A DNA stretch of 13,216 nt from Candidatus Bathyarchaeota archaeon (GCA_030691555.1 JAUYEB010000110.1:1-13216), one strand, 5' to 3'. Counted from the first letter of the stretch, positions 1 to 6,838 are shown. The notes: generated by a model from the sequence alone, not told the origin. Numbers and translations are program-made.

Positions 1-2
1 CC

Positions 3-188
3 ACGGTCGTCGACGCCGACGAGCAACTATCCCGCCAGACCGGCATCCTACACGCCGAGGTCCGCAGGACCATCTACGACTTCGGCCTGGCGGACGCCTA
101 CGTACTCGCCACCGCCAGGAGACTCGGCGCCAAGGTCCTCACCGGAGACCCACACTTCACAAACATACCCGACGCCATCATGATCTAA
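3..188 (+). CDS. VapC-like PIN-domain ribonuclease toxin, C-terminal part
   Basis: The reading frame is open from the left edge to the TAA at 186-188, giving about 61 residues. They contain DFGLADAYVLATARR, then GAKVLTGDPHF and a hydrophobic end. This is the typical C-terminal third of PIN-domain VapC toxins: an acidic D in the 'GLADAYVLATA' helix and the 'LTGDPHF' strand carrying the last acidic metal ligand. Such proteins cleave RNA using Mg2+ and are normally neutralised by a VapB antitoxin encoded just upstream, which would lie outside the window. The 5' part, with the first conserved Asp, is missing only because of the window edge. The family call is good. Whether it is an active toxin or a stand-alone PIN protein cannot be decided here. 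Confidence 0.8.
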   Translation, partial: TVVDADEQLSRQTGILHAEVRRTIYDFGLADAYVLATARRLGAKVLTGDPHFTNIPDAIMI

Positions 189-354
189 CACGCCGAGCAT
201 CCGTCGCCCTCCGCCGCCAAAGAACCCAGAAAAAACACCCCAAACCGGAAAACGAGCCAAAATAAGAAGAAACGCGACGACGGCGGAGGACGCCCCATAA
301 ACAACACGCGCGCACACGGAGAACCTATAACACCCACAAACACGTACAGAAACC
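189..354. other. T-poor intergenic spacer with inverted repeat
   Basis: This spacer lies between the PIN gene and the phospholipase gene. From about 217 to 354 the plus strand has only about five T residues in 138 nt, an extreme strand asymmetry. CCTCCGCCG (208-216) and CGGCGGAGG (281-289) form a 9-bp inverted repeat that could fold as a hairpin after the PIN gene. I see no convincing gene here on either strand. Confidence 0.5.
324..333 (+). promoter_or_regulatory. TATA-like box of the phospholipase gene
   Basis: The sequence CCTATAAC is centred about 26 bp before the ATG at 355, the usual archaeal TATA-to-start-site spacing. No Shine-Dalgarno sequence precedes the ATG, so the mRNA is probably leaderless. 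Inferred from spacing only. Confidence 0.4.
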
Positions 355-2094
355 ATGAGACGAGCCGCATGGGCCCTGGCCATCCTCCTCATACTGCTCG
401 CACCGCAGATCAACACAACGGAGGCGTGGAGCAACGGGGGCTACAGCGCAGACACCACAAATCCCGACTACGGGACACACGACTGGATCGCGCAGCACGC
501 CCTAGACTGGCTCCCCGCCGAGAATAAGCAGTACATCACCGACAACCTCGCAAGTTACATCTACGGGACCGAGTTGCCGGACTTGCCGGCGTCTCAGGGA
601 GGCATAGGTGACGCAATAGCGAAACATCACATCTACTATAGGGCCACCGGCGTGCTCCAAGACGGCGCGGCCGCAACGCGGGCTGAGGAAGAGTACCAGA
701 CCACCCTCGCCTACCTCGAATCGGGCGACTATCCCGAGGCAGCGAAGCACGCCGGTGCAATGGCACACTACATCTCCGACATGGCCGTATTCGGCCACGT
801 CATGGGCACAACAACCGACTGGGGCGAGGAAACACACCACACTGACTACGAGAACCACGTCACCGCCATCACGATTTCCTACTCCTCATCTTACATCAAG
901 CCGCTCCAGTTCGACGGCGCCCTCACCACGCTATCAGCAGGAGACGCGGCGAAGCAACTCGCCCTCGATACCACCCTCGACGGTGGCGGAACATACACCG
1001 CGAGCTGGATGGACGCCAACTACGACTGGAGCGACGCCACCTTCACGAACCGCTCATGGGAGTCGGTCAACCTAGCCACAAATAAGGTCGCGGACGTCCT
1101 ATCTACCCTATACGACGCCTATACGCCCCCCAAGACTCAGACCACGATAACATGTACGACCTCCAAGACAAACGCGAATGCTGGCGAACAGATCACAATC
1201 TCGGGCACTATAAACGCGGATGTCTCGGCAACAGTCACCATCTATCAAAACGTTGGCGGGAGTTGGGTTCAGTTAGTCTCAGCAGTATCTACTCATGGCC
1301 TATACTCTGCGCCCATTACACTTACATCAGGAATTCATTTCATTAGAGCCGTGTGGGTGGGGAATTCTAACTATGAAGGAGCAACAAGTGCACAAGTTAG
1401 TTTGAACATATTACCAAATACACCCGCATTGATACAGACAACTATTTCATGCGCAGCATCAAAGACAAACGCGAAAGACAACGAGATTATAATCATCTCA
1501 GGTTCGATCAACGCCGATGTCTCAGCGACAGTGACTATCTACCATAAAGTCGGTGGAAACTGGGCTACATTAGCGGTGGCGACATCCACACATGGTGTCT
1601 ACTCGGCGCCAATATCCCTCATAGAGGGGAGCTACACCATCAAAGCCGCCTGGACCGGGGACTCCACCTACGAAGGAGCCACGAGCCCAGAGTTCACGAT
1701 AACAGTACAACTCAGAACAGGCATCATGAAGGTTATAGTTGTAGACGAGAAGGATTCCCCCATATCAGGCGCCACCACTAAAACAACCACGACGCCTACT
1801 GAGCAGGCGTCACTACAAGGAACCACATCAACCGACGGCGCAGCCACATTCTACAACATCCGCGTCGGCTCCTACATATTCAACGCCTCAAAGACAGGGT
1901 ATAACGCAAACACCGGCACAGGACAAGTTGTCGAGGACCAGACAAACACCATCAAGATAGTTTTGACCAAGAAGGATACAAGTATACCCGGATATCCGCC
2001 TGAAGCAGTTCTAGTCGGTTTGATTCTAGTAATGGGATATTTCATATTATCCAAGACAAATCTAAATAAATTGGATAAATCGAAATATAAATGA
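355..2094 (+). CDS. Secreted, membrane-anchored zinc-dependent phospholipase C/P1 nuclease-like protein with Ig-like repeats
   Basis: 579 residues. An N-terminal signal peptide (1-24) ends TTEA, so the mature chain would begin with Trp25. In zinc phospholipases C and S1/P1 nucleases the N-terminal Trp is itself a zinc ligand. The other expected ligands are visible: H42 (THDW), D76 (ELPD), H91/H92, H138 and D142 (AHYISD), H148 (FGH), H161/H162 and E166. The catalytic domain covers about residues 25-255. Two Ig-like repeats follow (about 262-352 and 361-452), then a carboxypeptidase-regulatory-like domain (about 455-537), and one hydrophobic segment (about 550-566) before a Lys-rich tail. The enzyme would therefore sit outside the cell, tethered by its C-terminus. 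The substrate (phospholipid or nucleic acid) cannot be told from sequence. Base use becomes AT-richer in the Ig region, suggesting domain gain. The catalytic fold call is strong. Confidence 0.85.
   Translation: MRRAAWALAILLILLAPQINTTEAWSNGGYSADTTNPDYGTHDWIAQHALDWLPAENKQYITDNLASYIYGTELPDLPASQGGIGDAIAKHHIYYRATGVLQDGAAATRAEEEYQTTLAYLESGDYPEAAKHAGAMAHYISDMAVFGHVMGTTTDWGEETHHTDYENHVTAITISYSSSYIKPLQFDGALTTLSAGDAAKQLALDTTLDGGGTYTASWMDANYDWSDATFTNRSWESVNLATNKVADVLSTLYDAYTPPKTQTTITCTTSKTNANAGEQITISGTINADVSATVTIYQNVGGSWVQLVSAVSTHGLYSAPITLTSGIHFIRAVWVGNSNYEGATSAQVSLNILPNTPALIQTTISCAASKTNAKDNEIIIISGSINADVSATVTIYHKVGGNWATLAVATSTHGVYSAPISLIEGSYTIKAAWTGDSTYEGATSPEFTITVQLRTGIMKVIVVDEKDSPISGATTKTTTTPTEQASLQGTTSTDGAATFYNIRVGSYIFNASKTGYNANTGTGQVVEDQTNTIKIVLTKKDTSIPGYPPEAVLVGLILVMGYFILSKTNLNKLDKSKYK
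1138..1410 (+). repeat. Ig-like domain repeat 1 in the phospholipase-like gene
   Basis: Residues about 262-352 begin QTTITCTTSKTNA and include ADVSATVTIY, STHGLYSAPI and YEGATS. The same order recurs about 100 residues later, so this is one copy of an internal duplication of a beta-sandwich module, probably for adhesion or spacing. Confidence 0.75.
1435..1710 (+). repeat. Ig-like domain repeat 2 in the phospholipase-like gene
   Basis: Residues about 361-452 repeat the first module: QTTISCAASKTNA, ADVSATVTIY, STHGVYSAPI, YEGATS. DNA identity is also high locally, for example around 'AAGACAAACGCGAA' in both copies, which points to a fairly recent tandem duplication. Confidence 0.75.
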
Positions 2095-2131
2095 CTATCC
2101 CAAATATTTAGGATAATTCATTTGTTTTCTA
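2095..2131. terminator. AT-rich inverted repeat between convergent genes
   Basis: Between the phospholipase stop and the convergent response-regulator stop, TATCC (2096-2100) pairs with GGATA (2111-2115) around a self-complementary AAATATTT. A T-rich run, TTTGTTTTCT, lies at about 2119-2128. T-rich tracts commonly end archaeal transcripts, so this short gap probably holds the terminators of both genes. Weak structural evidence. Confidence 0.35.
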
Positions 2132-2132
2132 A

Positions 2133-2600
2133 TTATCCCATCATCTTCTCGTGAACTACATCGAGTATCTGCGCATACAGCCCCTTGTAATGGGTCGGAT
2201 CGGTCTCCTTCTGGACGTATCCGTCGGCGCCGGCCGCCCTCGCGACCTTCTCGACCTCGTCGCTCCCCCGCCCCGTGTAGATGATTATCGGGATGTCGCT
2301 CCTCTCCCTGAGACGATGGGTCAGGGTGATCCCGTCCATGTCGCTCATCTGGTAGTCGGATACGACGCAGTCGTACTCCTCCGCCTCGACGACGTCCACG
2401 GCTTCTGAGGGGATCAAGACGGACTCGACCGATATCCCCGGGCCACACTCCTCAAGGAAGAGCTTCGTGAACATCAGCTGATTCAGGTCGTCGTCCACGT
2501 GGAGTATCCTCAATAAGTCGTGCCCAGCGGCGGCGTGGCGTATCGACTCGGCTGAAGCCGCCCTTTTAAAAAGGTTCTTCACCCGTCTGCGGTTCGTCAC
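2133..2600 (-). CDS. Single-domain response regulator (CheY-like receiver)
   Basis: 155 residues with a full receiver domain from about residue 30. The acidic pair is D36/D37 (HVDDD), the phospho-acceptor Asp is D82 (SDYQM), the switch Thr is T109 (IYTGRG) and the conserved Lys is K131 (VQKE). No output domain follows, so the protein must act by protein contact or pass phosphate onward, as is common in archaea. The GTG start at 2600 overlaps the kinase stop codon (GTGA), so the two genes are translationally coupled and this protein is the obvious phosphorylation partner of the kinase. The first 28 residues are basic and not part of the domain; a start further inside cannot be excluded. Confidence 0.93.
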   Translation of the reverse strand: MTNRRRVKNLFKRAASAESIRHAAAGHDLLRILHVDDDLNQLMFTKLFLEECGPGISVESVLIPSEAVDVVEAEEYDCVVSDYQMSDMDGITLTHRLRERSDIPIIIYTGRGSDEVEKVARAAGADGYVQKETDPTHYKGLYAQILDVVHEKMMG

Positions 2601-4186
2601 GCCGTCGCCCCTGCCGCGCCCGGAGACGGCCTCAGCGGCATCACGATCTTGAAGGTGGTCCCCTTCCCCACCTGAGACTCGACCTCGATCCTTCCCCCGT
2701 GGGCCTCCACGGCCTTCAGGCTGTACGCCAGCCCCAGCCCGAGACCCTTCGACTTCGTGGTGTAGAAGGGCTTGAAGAGGTTCGGAATAAGGCTCTCTGG
2801 AATACCTACGCCGGTGTCGGCGATCCTGATCGTGAAGCTGTCCGCGCCGCTCCTCGTCTCAATGGTCAGCCTCCCCCCCTCGGGCATCGCCTCGACGGCG
2901 TTCCGGATCAGGTTGTCGAAGACCCTCCTCACCTTGAGGGGGTCGACCTCAACCATCTTCAGCTCAGGGTCGAGGAGCAGCTCGATCTTCACGGCTTCCG
3001 CGGCGGCGACCTCGTTGATCACGTCGGAGATGAGCCCGGGCAGGTCGGTCGACTCGATCTTGAGGGGGGTCTCCCTGGTCCTGTGCCTGAGCTCCTCGAG
3101 CATGACCAGGGCGCGGTCGACGGAGGACTCGATCGAGCTGAGCATCTCCTCCGACCTCTCCGGCTGTTTCTTCATCAGGTAGGCCGCGTTCCTTATCGAC
3201 TGGAGGGGGCTCCTGAGGTCGTGGCCCACCATGCTCGCCATCCTGCCGGCGGCTGCGAGCTGCTGAGCCTCGAGCAGCTCCTGGGTCCTCTTCTCGACCT
3301 GCTGTTCGAGCTCCTCCGTGTACCTCTTTATCTGCTCCCGCATCTGCTTCTGGCTCGTAACGTCCTTGTCGATGGCAAGGGACGCCGGTTTACCCTCGAA
3401 GACTATTCGGGACGCCTTCACCTCGACGTCGATGGCCGATCCATCTTTCTTGATCAGCTTCAGTTCGTATTCGTCGGGTGCCTCCTCGCCCTTCATCCTG
3501 GCCTGGACCCGAGCCCTTACTAAGTCCCTGTGCTCTGGGGCGACGTTCTCGAAGGCGTCCGCGCCTATGAGTTCGGCCGGGTCGCTGTAACCGAGGAGCT
3601 CGGCGCCACTCTTGTTGACGTATACGTAGCTTGTGTCGTTTACGAGGAAGATCGCGTCGTTTAGGGCCTCTAGTAGATGCCGGTACTGGGCCTCCGAGCG
3701 GGCGTACGACTCGATCTCCTTCATGAGGCCGAGGGCGTACCCCACGTAGAGTGAGAGTATGACGAGGTCGTCGACGTCTTCGTCTGAGAAGGCTTCGCGC
3801 CTCGCGCTGCGTATGTCGATGACCGCCACGACTTTTTCGCCGCTCTTCACCGGCACGGATAGCTCAGAGAGTGGGGCGAACTCCCCGACCGTCGCCGGCT
3901 CCTTGGAGAGGTCCCTGACCTCGACGGGTTTGCCCTCCCTTGCGGATCGGGCGATCGCCCCTCCGCCGCTCACGGGCAGGCGTACCCCGCGGGCCCTCCA
4001 ACGCCCTTCGAGGCAGACGAGCTCCTCTCCCTCGGGGACCATGAAGCTGATCACGTCGGCGTCGAAGGAGGCCTCGACGGCGTCGAGCGCCGTCTTCGCG
4101 AGCTCGTCTAGTCTTCGGGAGCGGAGTATCTCGGAGGCGTGCATGTGGAGGGAGCGTAGGCGGGCCTCTCGGCTAACCAGGGTCAA
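2597..4186 (-). CDS. Sensor histidine kinase with GAF and PAS domains
   Basis: 529 residues with no membrane segment, so probably cytosolic. Domains in order: GAF-like sensor (about 15-155), PAS (about 164-275), a coiled linker (about 280-310), a HisKA dimerisation domain with phospho-accepting H322 (VGHDLRSPL), and an ATPase domain with N box (DNLIRNAVEAM, 424-434), G1 box (DTGVGIP, 457-463), F box (FKPFYTTKSKG, 471-481) and G2 box (GLGLGLAY, 481-488). All boxes needed for autophosphorylation are intact. The start is TTG at 4186; a TAG three codons upstream excludes a longer protein, and AGGAG lies close before it. The N-terminal 'SREARLRSLHMHA' stretch resembles that of many TACK-archaeal GAF kinases. 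The ligand sensed is unknown. It forms a two-gene operon with the receiver protein. Confidence 0.95.
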   Translation of the reverse strand: MTLVSREARLRSLHMHASEILRSRRLDELAKTALDAVEASFDADVISFMVPEGEELVCLEGRWRARGVRLPVSGGGAIARSAREGKPVEVRDLSKEPATVGEFAPLSELSVPVKSGEKVVAVIDIRSARREAFSDEDVDDLVILSLYVGYALGLMKEIESYARSEAQYRHLLEALNDAIFLVNDTSYVYVNKSGAELLGYSDPAELIGADAFENVAPEHRDLVRARVQARMKGEEAPDEYELKLIKKDGSAIDVEVKASRIVFEGKPASLAIDKDVTSQKQMREQIKRYTEELEQQVEKRTQELLEAQQLAAAGRMASMVGHDLRSPLQSIRNAAYLMKKQPERSEEMLSSIESSVDRALVMLEELRHRTRETPLKIESTDLPGLISDVINEVAAAEAVKIELLLDPELKMVEVDPLKVRRVFDNLIRNAVEAMPEGGRLTIETRSGADSFTIRIADTGVGIPESLIPNLFKPFYTTKSKGLGLGLAYSLKAVEAHGGRIEVESQVGKGTTFKIVMPLRPSPGAAGATA

Positions 4187-4560
4187 ACTCTCCTAAATGC
4201 GGGTGTTTGCCCATCGGGGCACGGCCGCGGCTCATGCCCTCGGTCCGAGTCGGAACCTCGACGCCCGCCGAGGCGCCTCCAACTCTGGGCTCAGTGTCCC
4301 CCCTGAGTGGCCACTCGGCGAGTCTCCTCGGTTCGACGCCCGACTCGGCGAGGGGTAACGTGATCAAGTAGGAGTCACCGGGGCCACCTGGAACAACAGC
4401 TGTCAAAAGAAGTCTGAAAGTTAAGGTTATTGATGTATGGGTGTCTCACCGCGTGACATACAAGCGCCCCCGGCAACTGGATTCAACTAGGATTCACGGC
4501 TCACGTCTATAACAACTTCGTCTACTGCGCCGATCTTCGGCGACCAGGCGAGGAGGGGGG
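4187..4560. other. Long spacer without a convincing gene
   Basis: This is 374 bp between the ArsR gene and the kinase, both on the minus strand. It holds duplicated short words: ACTCGGCGAG at 4313-4322 and 4343-4352, and TCGACGCCCG at 4258-4267 and 4333-4342. It also holds nested palindromes at 4434-4462 (TGTATG...CATACA enclosing GGTGTCTCACC and TCACCGCGTGA). A minus-strand frame of 77 codons (4173-4406) has a low-complexity composition and no recognisable motif. The area may be decayed coding sequence plus the kinase promoter; I cannot assign more. Confidence 0.4.
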
Positions 4561-4938
4561 TCACCCCACGAGTTCGAGCAGAGTCTTCACGCGCCCCGGC
4601 TCGGGGAGGCTGTAGAACACCCACTTCCCGTCCTTGCGGCTGGCGATGAGGCCCGCGTCCTCGAGTATCTTCAGGTGGTGGCTCGTGGTCGGCTGGGTCA
4701 TGTCGAGGGCGGACATGAGTTCGCAGACGCACATCTCCCTGACCGTCAACAGGCCGAGGATGCGCTGCCTGCTGTCGTCGCCGAGCGCCTTGAAGAACCT
4801 CCCGCGCAGCCTCGCCGTCTTCGGGTCCGCGACCTTCTCGGCCACCTCCCTCAGCTGGTCGACGTAGTCTTCGACGTTGCAGCAGGCGCCTTTGCCGGTT
4901 GAAACCAGTCGACGCAGGGAGTCGCTTGGCTCTGACAT
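4561..4938 (-). CDS. ArsR-family metal/metalloid-sensing transcriptional repressor
   Basis: 125 residues from the ATG at 4938. This start is preferred over the GTG at 4944 because GAGG sits 8 nt before the ATG. The winged-helix core spans about 48-112 (FFKALGDDSRQRILGLL ... TQPTTSHHLKILEDAGLI ... GKWVFYSL). Cysteines C70 and C72 form a CVC motif in the helix before the recognition helix; this is the As(III)/Sb(III) site in classical ArsR. C19 and C20 add a CC pair in the N-terminal arm, recalling the extra cysteines of CadC. The protein probably represses DNA in the apo state and releases it on binding a thiophilic ion. No resistance pump or reductase lies beside it, so its targets are elsewhere or limited to itself. 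Family call strong, ligand inferred. Confidence 0.9.
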   Translation of the reverse strand: MSEPSDSLRRLVSTGKGACCNVEDYVDQLREVAEKVADPKTARLRGRFFKALGDDSRQRILGLLTVREMCVCELMSALDMTQPTTSHHLKILEDAGLIASRKDGKWVFYSLPEPGRVKTLLELVG

Positions 4939-4960
4939 GCCCACATCCTCTTACTTAAAC

Positions 4961-4975
4961 GAATTTAAATATGTT
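4961..4975 (-). promoter_or_regulatory. TATA-like box upstream of the arsR-type gene
   Basis: On the minus strand CATATTTAAATTC lies about 28 bp before the GTG/ATG region, a good archaeal TATA match. The core ATTTAAAT is self-complementary and could overlap an autoregulatory operator. With this spacing the leader would be very short, in mild conflict with the Shine-Dalgarno sequence at 4944-4950. Confidence 0.45.
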
Positions 4976-5042
4976 TTGTATGGCTCCGCCTTTGTGAATT
5001 CATGGATACGCGCAGGGATAGAGATAGGGGTAGAATTTAACG

Positions 5043-5073
5043 AAAAACTCGCCCCCTTGGGGGCACGGCCCCC
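5043..5073 (-). terminator. GC-rich hairpin plus T run after the ECF-S gene
   Basis: Reading the minus strand after the transporter stop: GGGGGC (73-68), CGT, GCCCCC (64-59), AA, GGGGGC (56-51), GAG and TTTTT (47-43; offsets from 5000). The middle GCCCCC can pair with either flank, followed by a U run, which looks like an intrinsic terminator isolating the transporter from the arsR-type gene. Confidence 0.5.
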
Positions 5074-5089
5074 TCAAGCCGTGAAACAG

Positions 5090-5674
5090 TCATGTCGAGA
5101 TAGAGCGGGCGAAGGCTTGGAAACCCTTGCTCCCGGCGAGATACGCCATGACAGAGCCCAGGATGAGCATCTCGACGAAGGCCTTGACGATGACCTGCGT
5201 CGCCACCGCCAGAGCAAGCGCCTCGGGGAAGCCGAGGAGGGGGGGGAATAGGTAGACGAAGAGGACCCAGGTGAAGATCGCCTCGGGGATGTAGCTTATT
5301 ACCGCCGCGGCGACGAGCTTGAGCCGCCCGTTTCTCAGGCTGTTGAAAACGATCCCCGCGGCCACGCCCGTGAGCGCCTTGCCGAGGGGGAGGCCTATGC
5401 CCGTGACTATGTTCCCCTTGGAGAACCCGAACTCGAAGGCTGCGACCGAGCCGCCCACAAGCCCCGTTAGTCCTCCGACGACCGGCCCCCCGAGGAGGGC
5501 GGCTATGAAGGTGGCGAGGTGTGACAGGTCTAGTGCTAGGGAGAACGAGACGGGCCCCAGCGGTATGGAGGGGAGCAGCGGCGCCAGCTGGATGGAGATG
5601 TAGGAGAGGACGTTTCCGAGCGCCGCCATCAAGGCGACGAAGCTAAGACCTTTGGAGGTCGAGATGCTGACCAT
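5090..5674 (-). CDS. ECF transporter S component (substrate-binding membrane protein)
   Basis: 194 residues, almost entirely hydrophobic, with about six predicted membrane segments. The pattern is that of energy-coupling-factor S components: an N-terminal helix (SFVALMAALGNVLSY), a 'GPVSFSLALDLSHLATFIAALLGGPVVGGLTGLVGG' type core, and conserved small-residue packing in helix 1. S components bind a vitamin or metal-related micronutrient and work with a shared EcfT and ATPases, which are not in this window. The substrate is not readable; riboflavin, queuosine-precursor or other vitamin types are all possible. The ATG at 5674 lacks a Shine-Dalgarno sequence and lies about 20 nt after the start site predicted from the TATA-like element at 5718-5725. 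Three GTTACTA half-sites upstream suggest ligand-controlled repression. Confidence 0.85.
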   Translation of the reverse strand: MVSISTSKGLSFVALMAALGNVLSYISIQLAPLLPSIPLGPVSFSLALDLSHLATFIAALLGGPVVGGLTGLVGGSVAAFEFGFSKGNIVTGIGLPLGKALTGVAAGIVFNSLRNGRLKLVAAAVISYIPEAIFTWVLFVYLFPPLLGFPEALALAVATQVIVKAFVEMLILGSVMAYLAGSKGFQAFARSIST

Positions 5675-5691
5675 GACGCTTTAACACTTCG

Positions 5692-5731
5692 AGGTTACTA
5701 ACATCAAGGTTACTACCAATAAATTAGTAAC
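5692..5731 (-). promoter_or_regulatory. Promoter with three GTTACTA half-sites before the ECF-S gene
   Basis: In the 57-bp gap before the transporter, GGTTACTA occurs at 5693-5700 and 5708-5715 (15 bp apart). The inverted form TTAGTAAC occurs at 5724-5731. The last two form a 7-bp inverted repeat (GTTACTA N9 TAGTAAC) that flanks a TATA-like AATTTATT (minus strand, 5718-5725); the first copy lies at the predicted transcription start. This arrangement is typical of a repressor operator. The regulator is not identified. Confidence 0.6.
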
Positions 5732-6178
5732 TCAACGGGCAGCGGCGTCGCTGACCAGCCCTCGGAGCACGTCGATCGCCTTCTCGGAGTCTCCCTTCCT
5801 GACGAGGATGTGATCCTTGAGGAAGGTTGATAGGGCGTAGACGCTTACGCCCACCTCCGCCAGCGCGGTCGAGACGACGGAGAGGAAACCAACCATCGAT
5901 AGGTCGAGGACGATGTCGAACGTTATGAGCCTGTATGGGCTTTCCTCCCGCGAAAATGGGAAGTTCCCCTTGAGCTTGTCCCAGTCGGACGCCCTTATTA
6001 CTACCGAGACCTCGTCCTCCGTGTAGGTCACCGACGAGTATGGCCGCAGGTCCCTGAGCAGGCCACGGGCCTTCCCCTCGTAGCGGGGATCGATGAAAAC
6101 TATAGAATAGTCGTCGGCGTGCTCCTTTATCACCGTCTTCGCCAGTATCTTCCTCATCTCGTTCGAGGGTGGATTCAA
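5732..6178 (-). CDS. ACT-domain protein
   Basis: 148 residues. The C-terminal half (about 82-148) reads as an ACT-type ligand-binding domain: a strand 'YRLITFDIVLDLSMVGFLSVV', helix 'TALAEVGVSVYALSTF', strand 'LKDHILVRKGD', then helix 'SEKAIDVLRGLV'. The N-terminal half is also compatible with a divergent second ACT-like fold, as in the COG3603-type proteins. ACT domains bind amino acids or similar small ligands and regulate partner enzymes; no catalytic domain is attached, so this is probably a stand-alone sensor. The start is TTG at 6178, with GGAG 6 nt upstream inside the end of the PH gene; an internal ATG (residue 8) is an alternative. Only 3 bp separate it from the PH gene, so the pair is co-transcribed. 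Confidence 0.75.
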   Translation of the reverse strand: MNPPSNEMRKILAKTVIKEHADDYSIVFIDPRYEGKARGLLRDLRPYSSVTYTEDEVSVVIRASDWDKLKGNFPFSREESPYRLITFDIVLDLSMVGFLSVVSTALAEVGVSVYALSTFLKDHILVRKGDSEKAIDVLRGLVSDAAAR

Positions 6179-6181
6179 GGG

Positions 6182-6784
6182 TCACTCCAGCTCCTGGATG
6201 TTCTTACCCTTCGCGTTAAGCTCGACGATCTTCGCCGTGAGCTTCGGCGCCCTCCGCTTGAGGCTCTTAAGGAACGCCCTGGGCTTCGCGGGCGAGATCA
6301 TGTAGACCTTCCTGCCGACCATCAGGATGACTATGTTGGACTCGGCGTTGGTGAAGTCGACGAAGCTGAATCCGAGCTTCCTGAGCTGCGCCGAGGAGTC
6401 CTTCGTGTAGTTGAGGGCGTCCTCGGATATGTCGCCGGGTTCCCGTATGTAGACCTCTGCCCTGGCAATGTTCTTGTATGGGAGCGTCACGGTGCCCCTC
6501 AATAGTCTACTTATCTTGAGCCCGGCGGCCTCGAGGGTGTAGCTGCTGGTGTAGACGGGGCTCCACCAGGGTAGGAAGAGCCCGACACCGAGGGAGGCGA
6601 TGAGGGCGATGACGCTGGTTATGACCTCCTCCGAGTTGAGGGGCATCCCCCCGATGATGAGGAGGGCGGTCTGGTAGGAGGTTAGGGCGAAGAAGGGGAC
6701 GTTGAAGAGTGGGACGATTATCCCCAGTATCCGCCTCTTCCTAATCAGGGGTAGGGACTCTATGGGCTCGTTCTGCTCAGCCAA
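6182..6784 (-). CDS. Two-TM membrane protein with a PH-like domain
   Basis: About 200 residues from the TTG at 6784. After a short basic N-terminus (IRKRR) come two membrane segments (about residues 19-45 and 54-74, the latter ending LFLPWW). Then comes a soluble region of beta-strand-like character: YTLEAAGLKISRLLRGTVTLPYKNIARAEVYI, later NIVILMVGRKVYMISPAKPRAFLKSL. This 'I..LPY.nI..vev' plus '..isP..p..Fl..L' arrangement is the signature of prokaryotic PH-like domains. The frame continues upstream to 6955, but that stretch overlaps trm56 and has shadow-like composition. A TATA-like box at 6812-6821 fits a start near 6784. Function unknown; probably a membrane-associated scaffold or stress protein. 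Confidence 0.7.
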   Translation of the reverse strand: MAEQNEPIESLPLIRKRRILGIIVPLFNVPFFALTSYQTALLIIGGMPLNSEEVITSVIALIASLGVGLFLPWWSPVYTSSYTLEAAGLKISRLLRGTVTLPYKNIARAEVYIREPGDISEDALNYTKDSSAQLRKLGFSFVDFTNAESNIVILMVGRKVYMISPAKPRAFLKSLKRRAPKLTAKIVELNAKGKNIQELE

Positions 6785-6811
6785 GGCTTTCCAGACACTA
6801 TACGGGGCACC

Positions 6812-6821
6812 GCTTAAAAAT
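6812..6821 (-). promoter_or_regulatory. TATA-like box of the PH-domain gene
   Basis: The minus strand reads ATTTTTAAG about 30 bp upstream of the TTG at 6784, supporting that start rather than the longer frame. Near-leaderless transcription is implied. Confidence 0.4.
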
Positions 6822-6838
6822 GGTGCAGGGGGCTCAAC

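Noticed and set aside
2699..3523. Long plus-strand open frame (274 codons) opposite the histidine kinase
   Set aside because: It is antisense to intact, motif-complete kinase sequence. Its translation is Leu/Gly/Arg-rich with no domain pattern, as expected from the GC-rich third codon position.
4324..4352. tRNA-like T arm (GGTTCGACGCC)
   Set aside because: Stem pairing fails beyond two to four pairs and no matching acceptor, anticodon or D arm exists nearby.
4173..4406. Minus-strand 77-codon frame before the kinase
   Set aside because: It starts at TTG with no ribosome-binding site, has a Gly/Pro/Arg-rich sequence without fold signals, and runs into the kinase start. Not listed as a gene, only mentioned in the spacer note.
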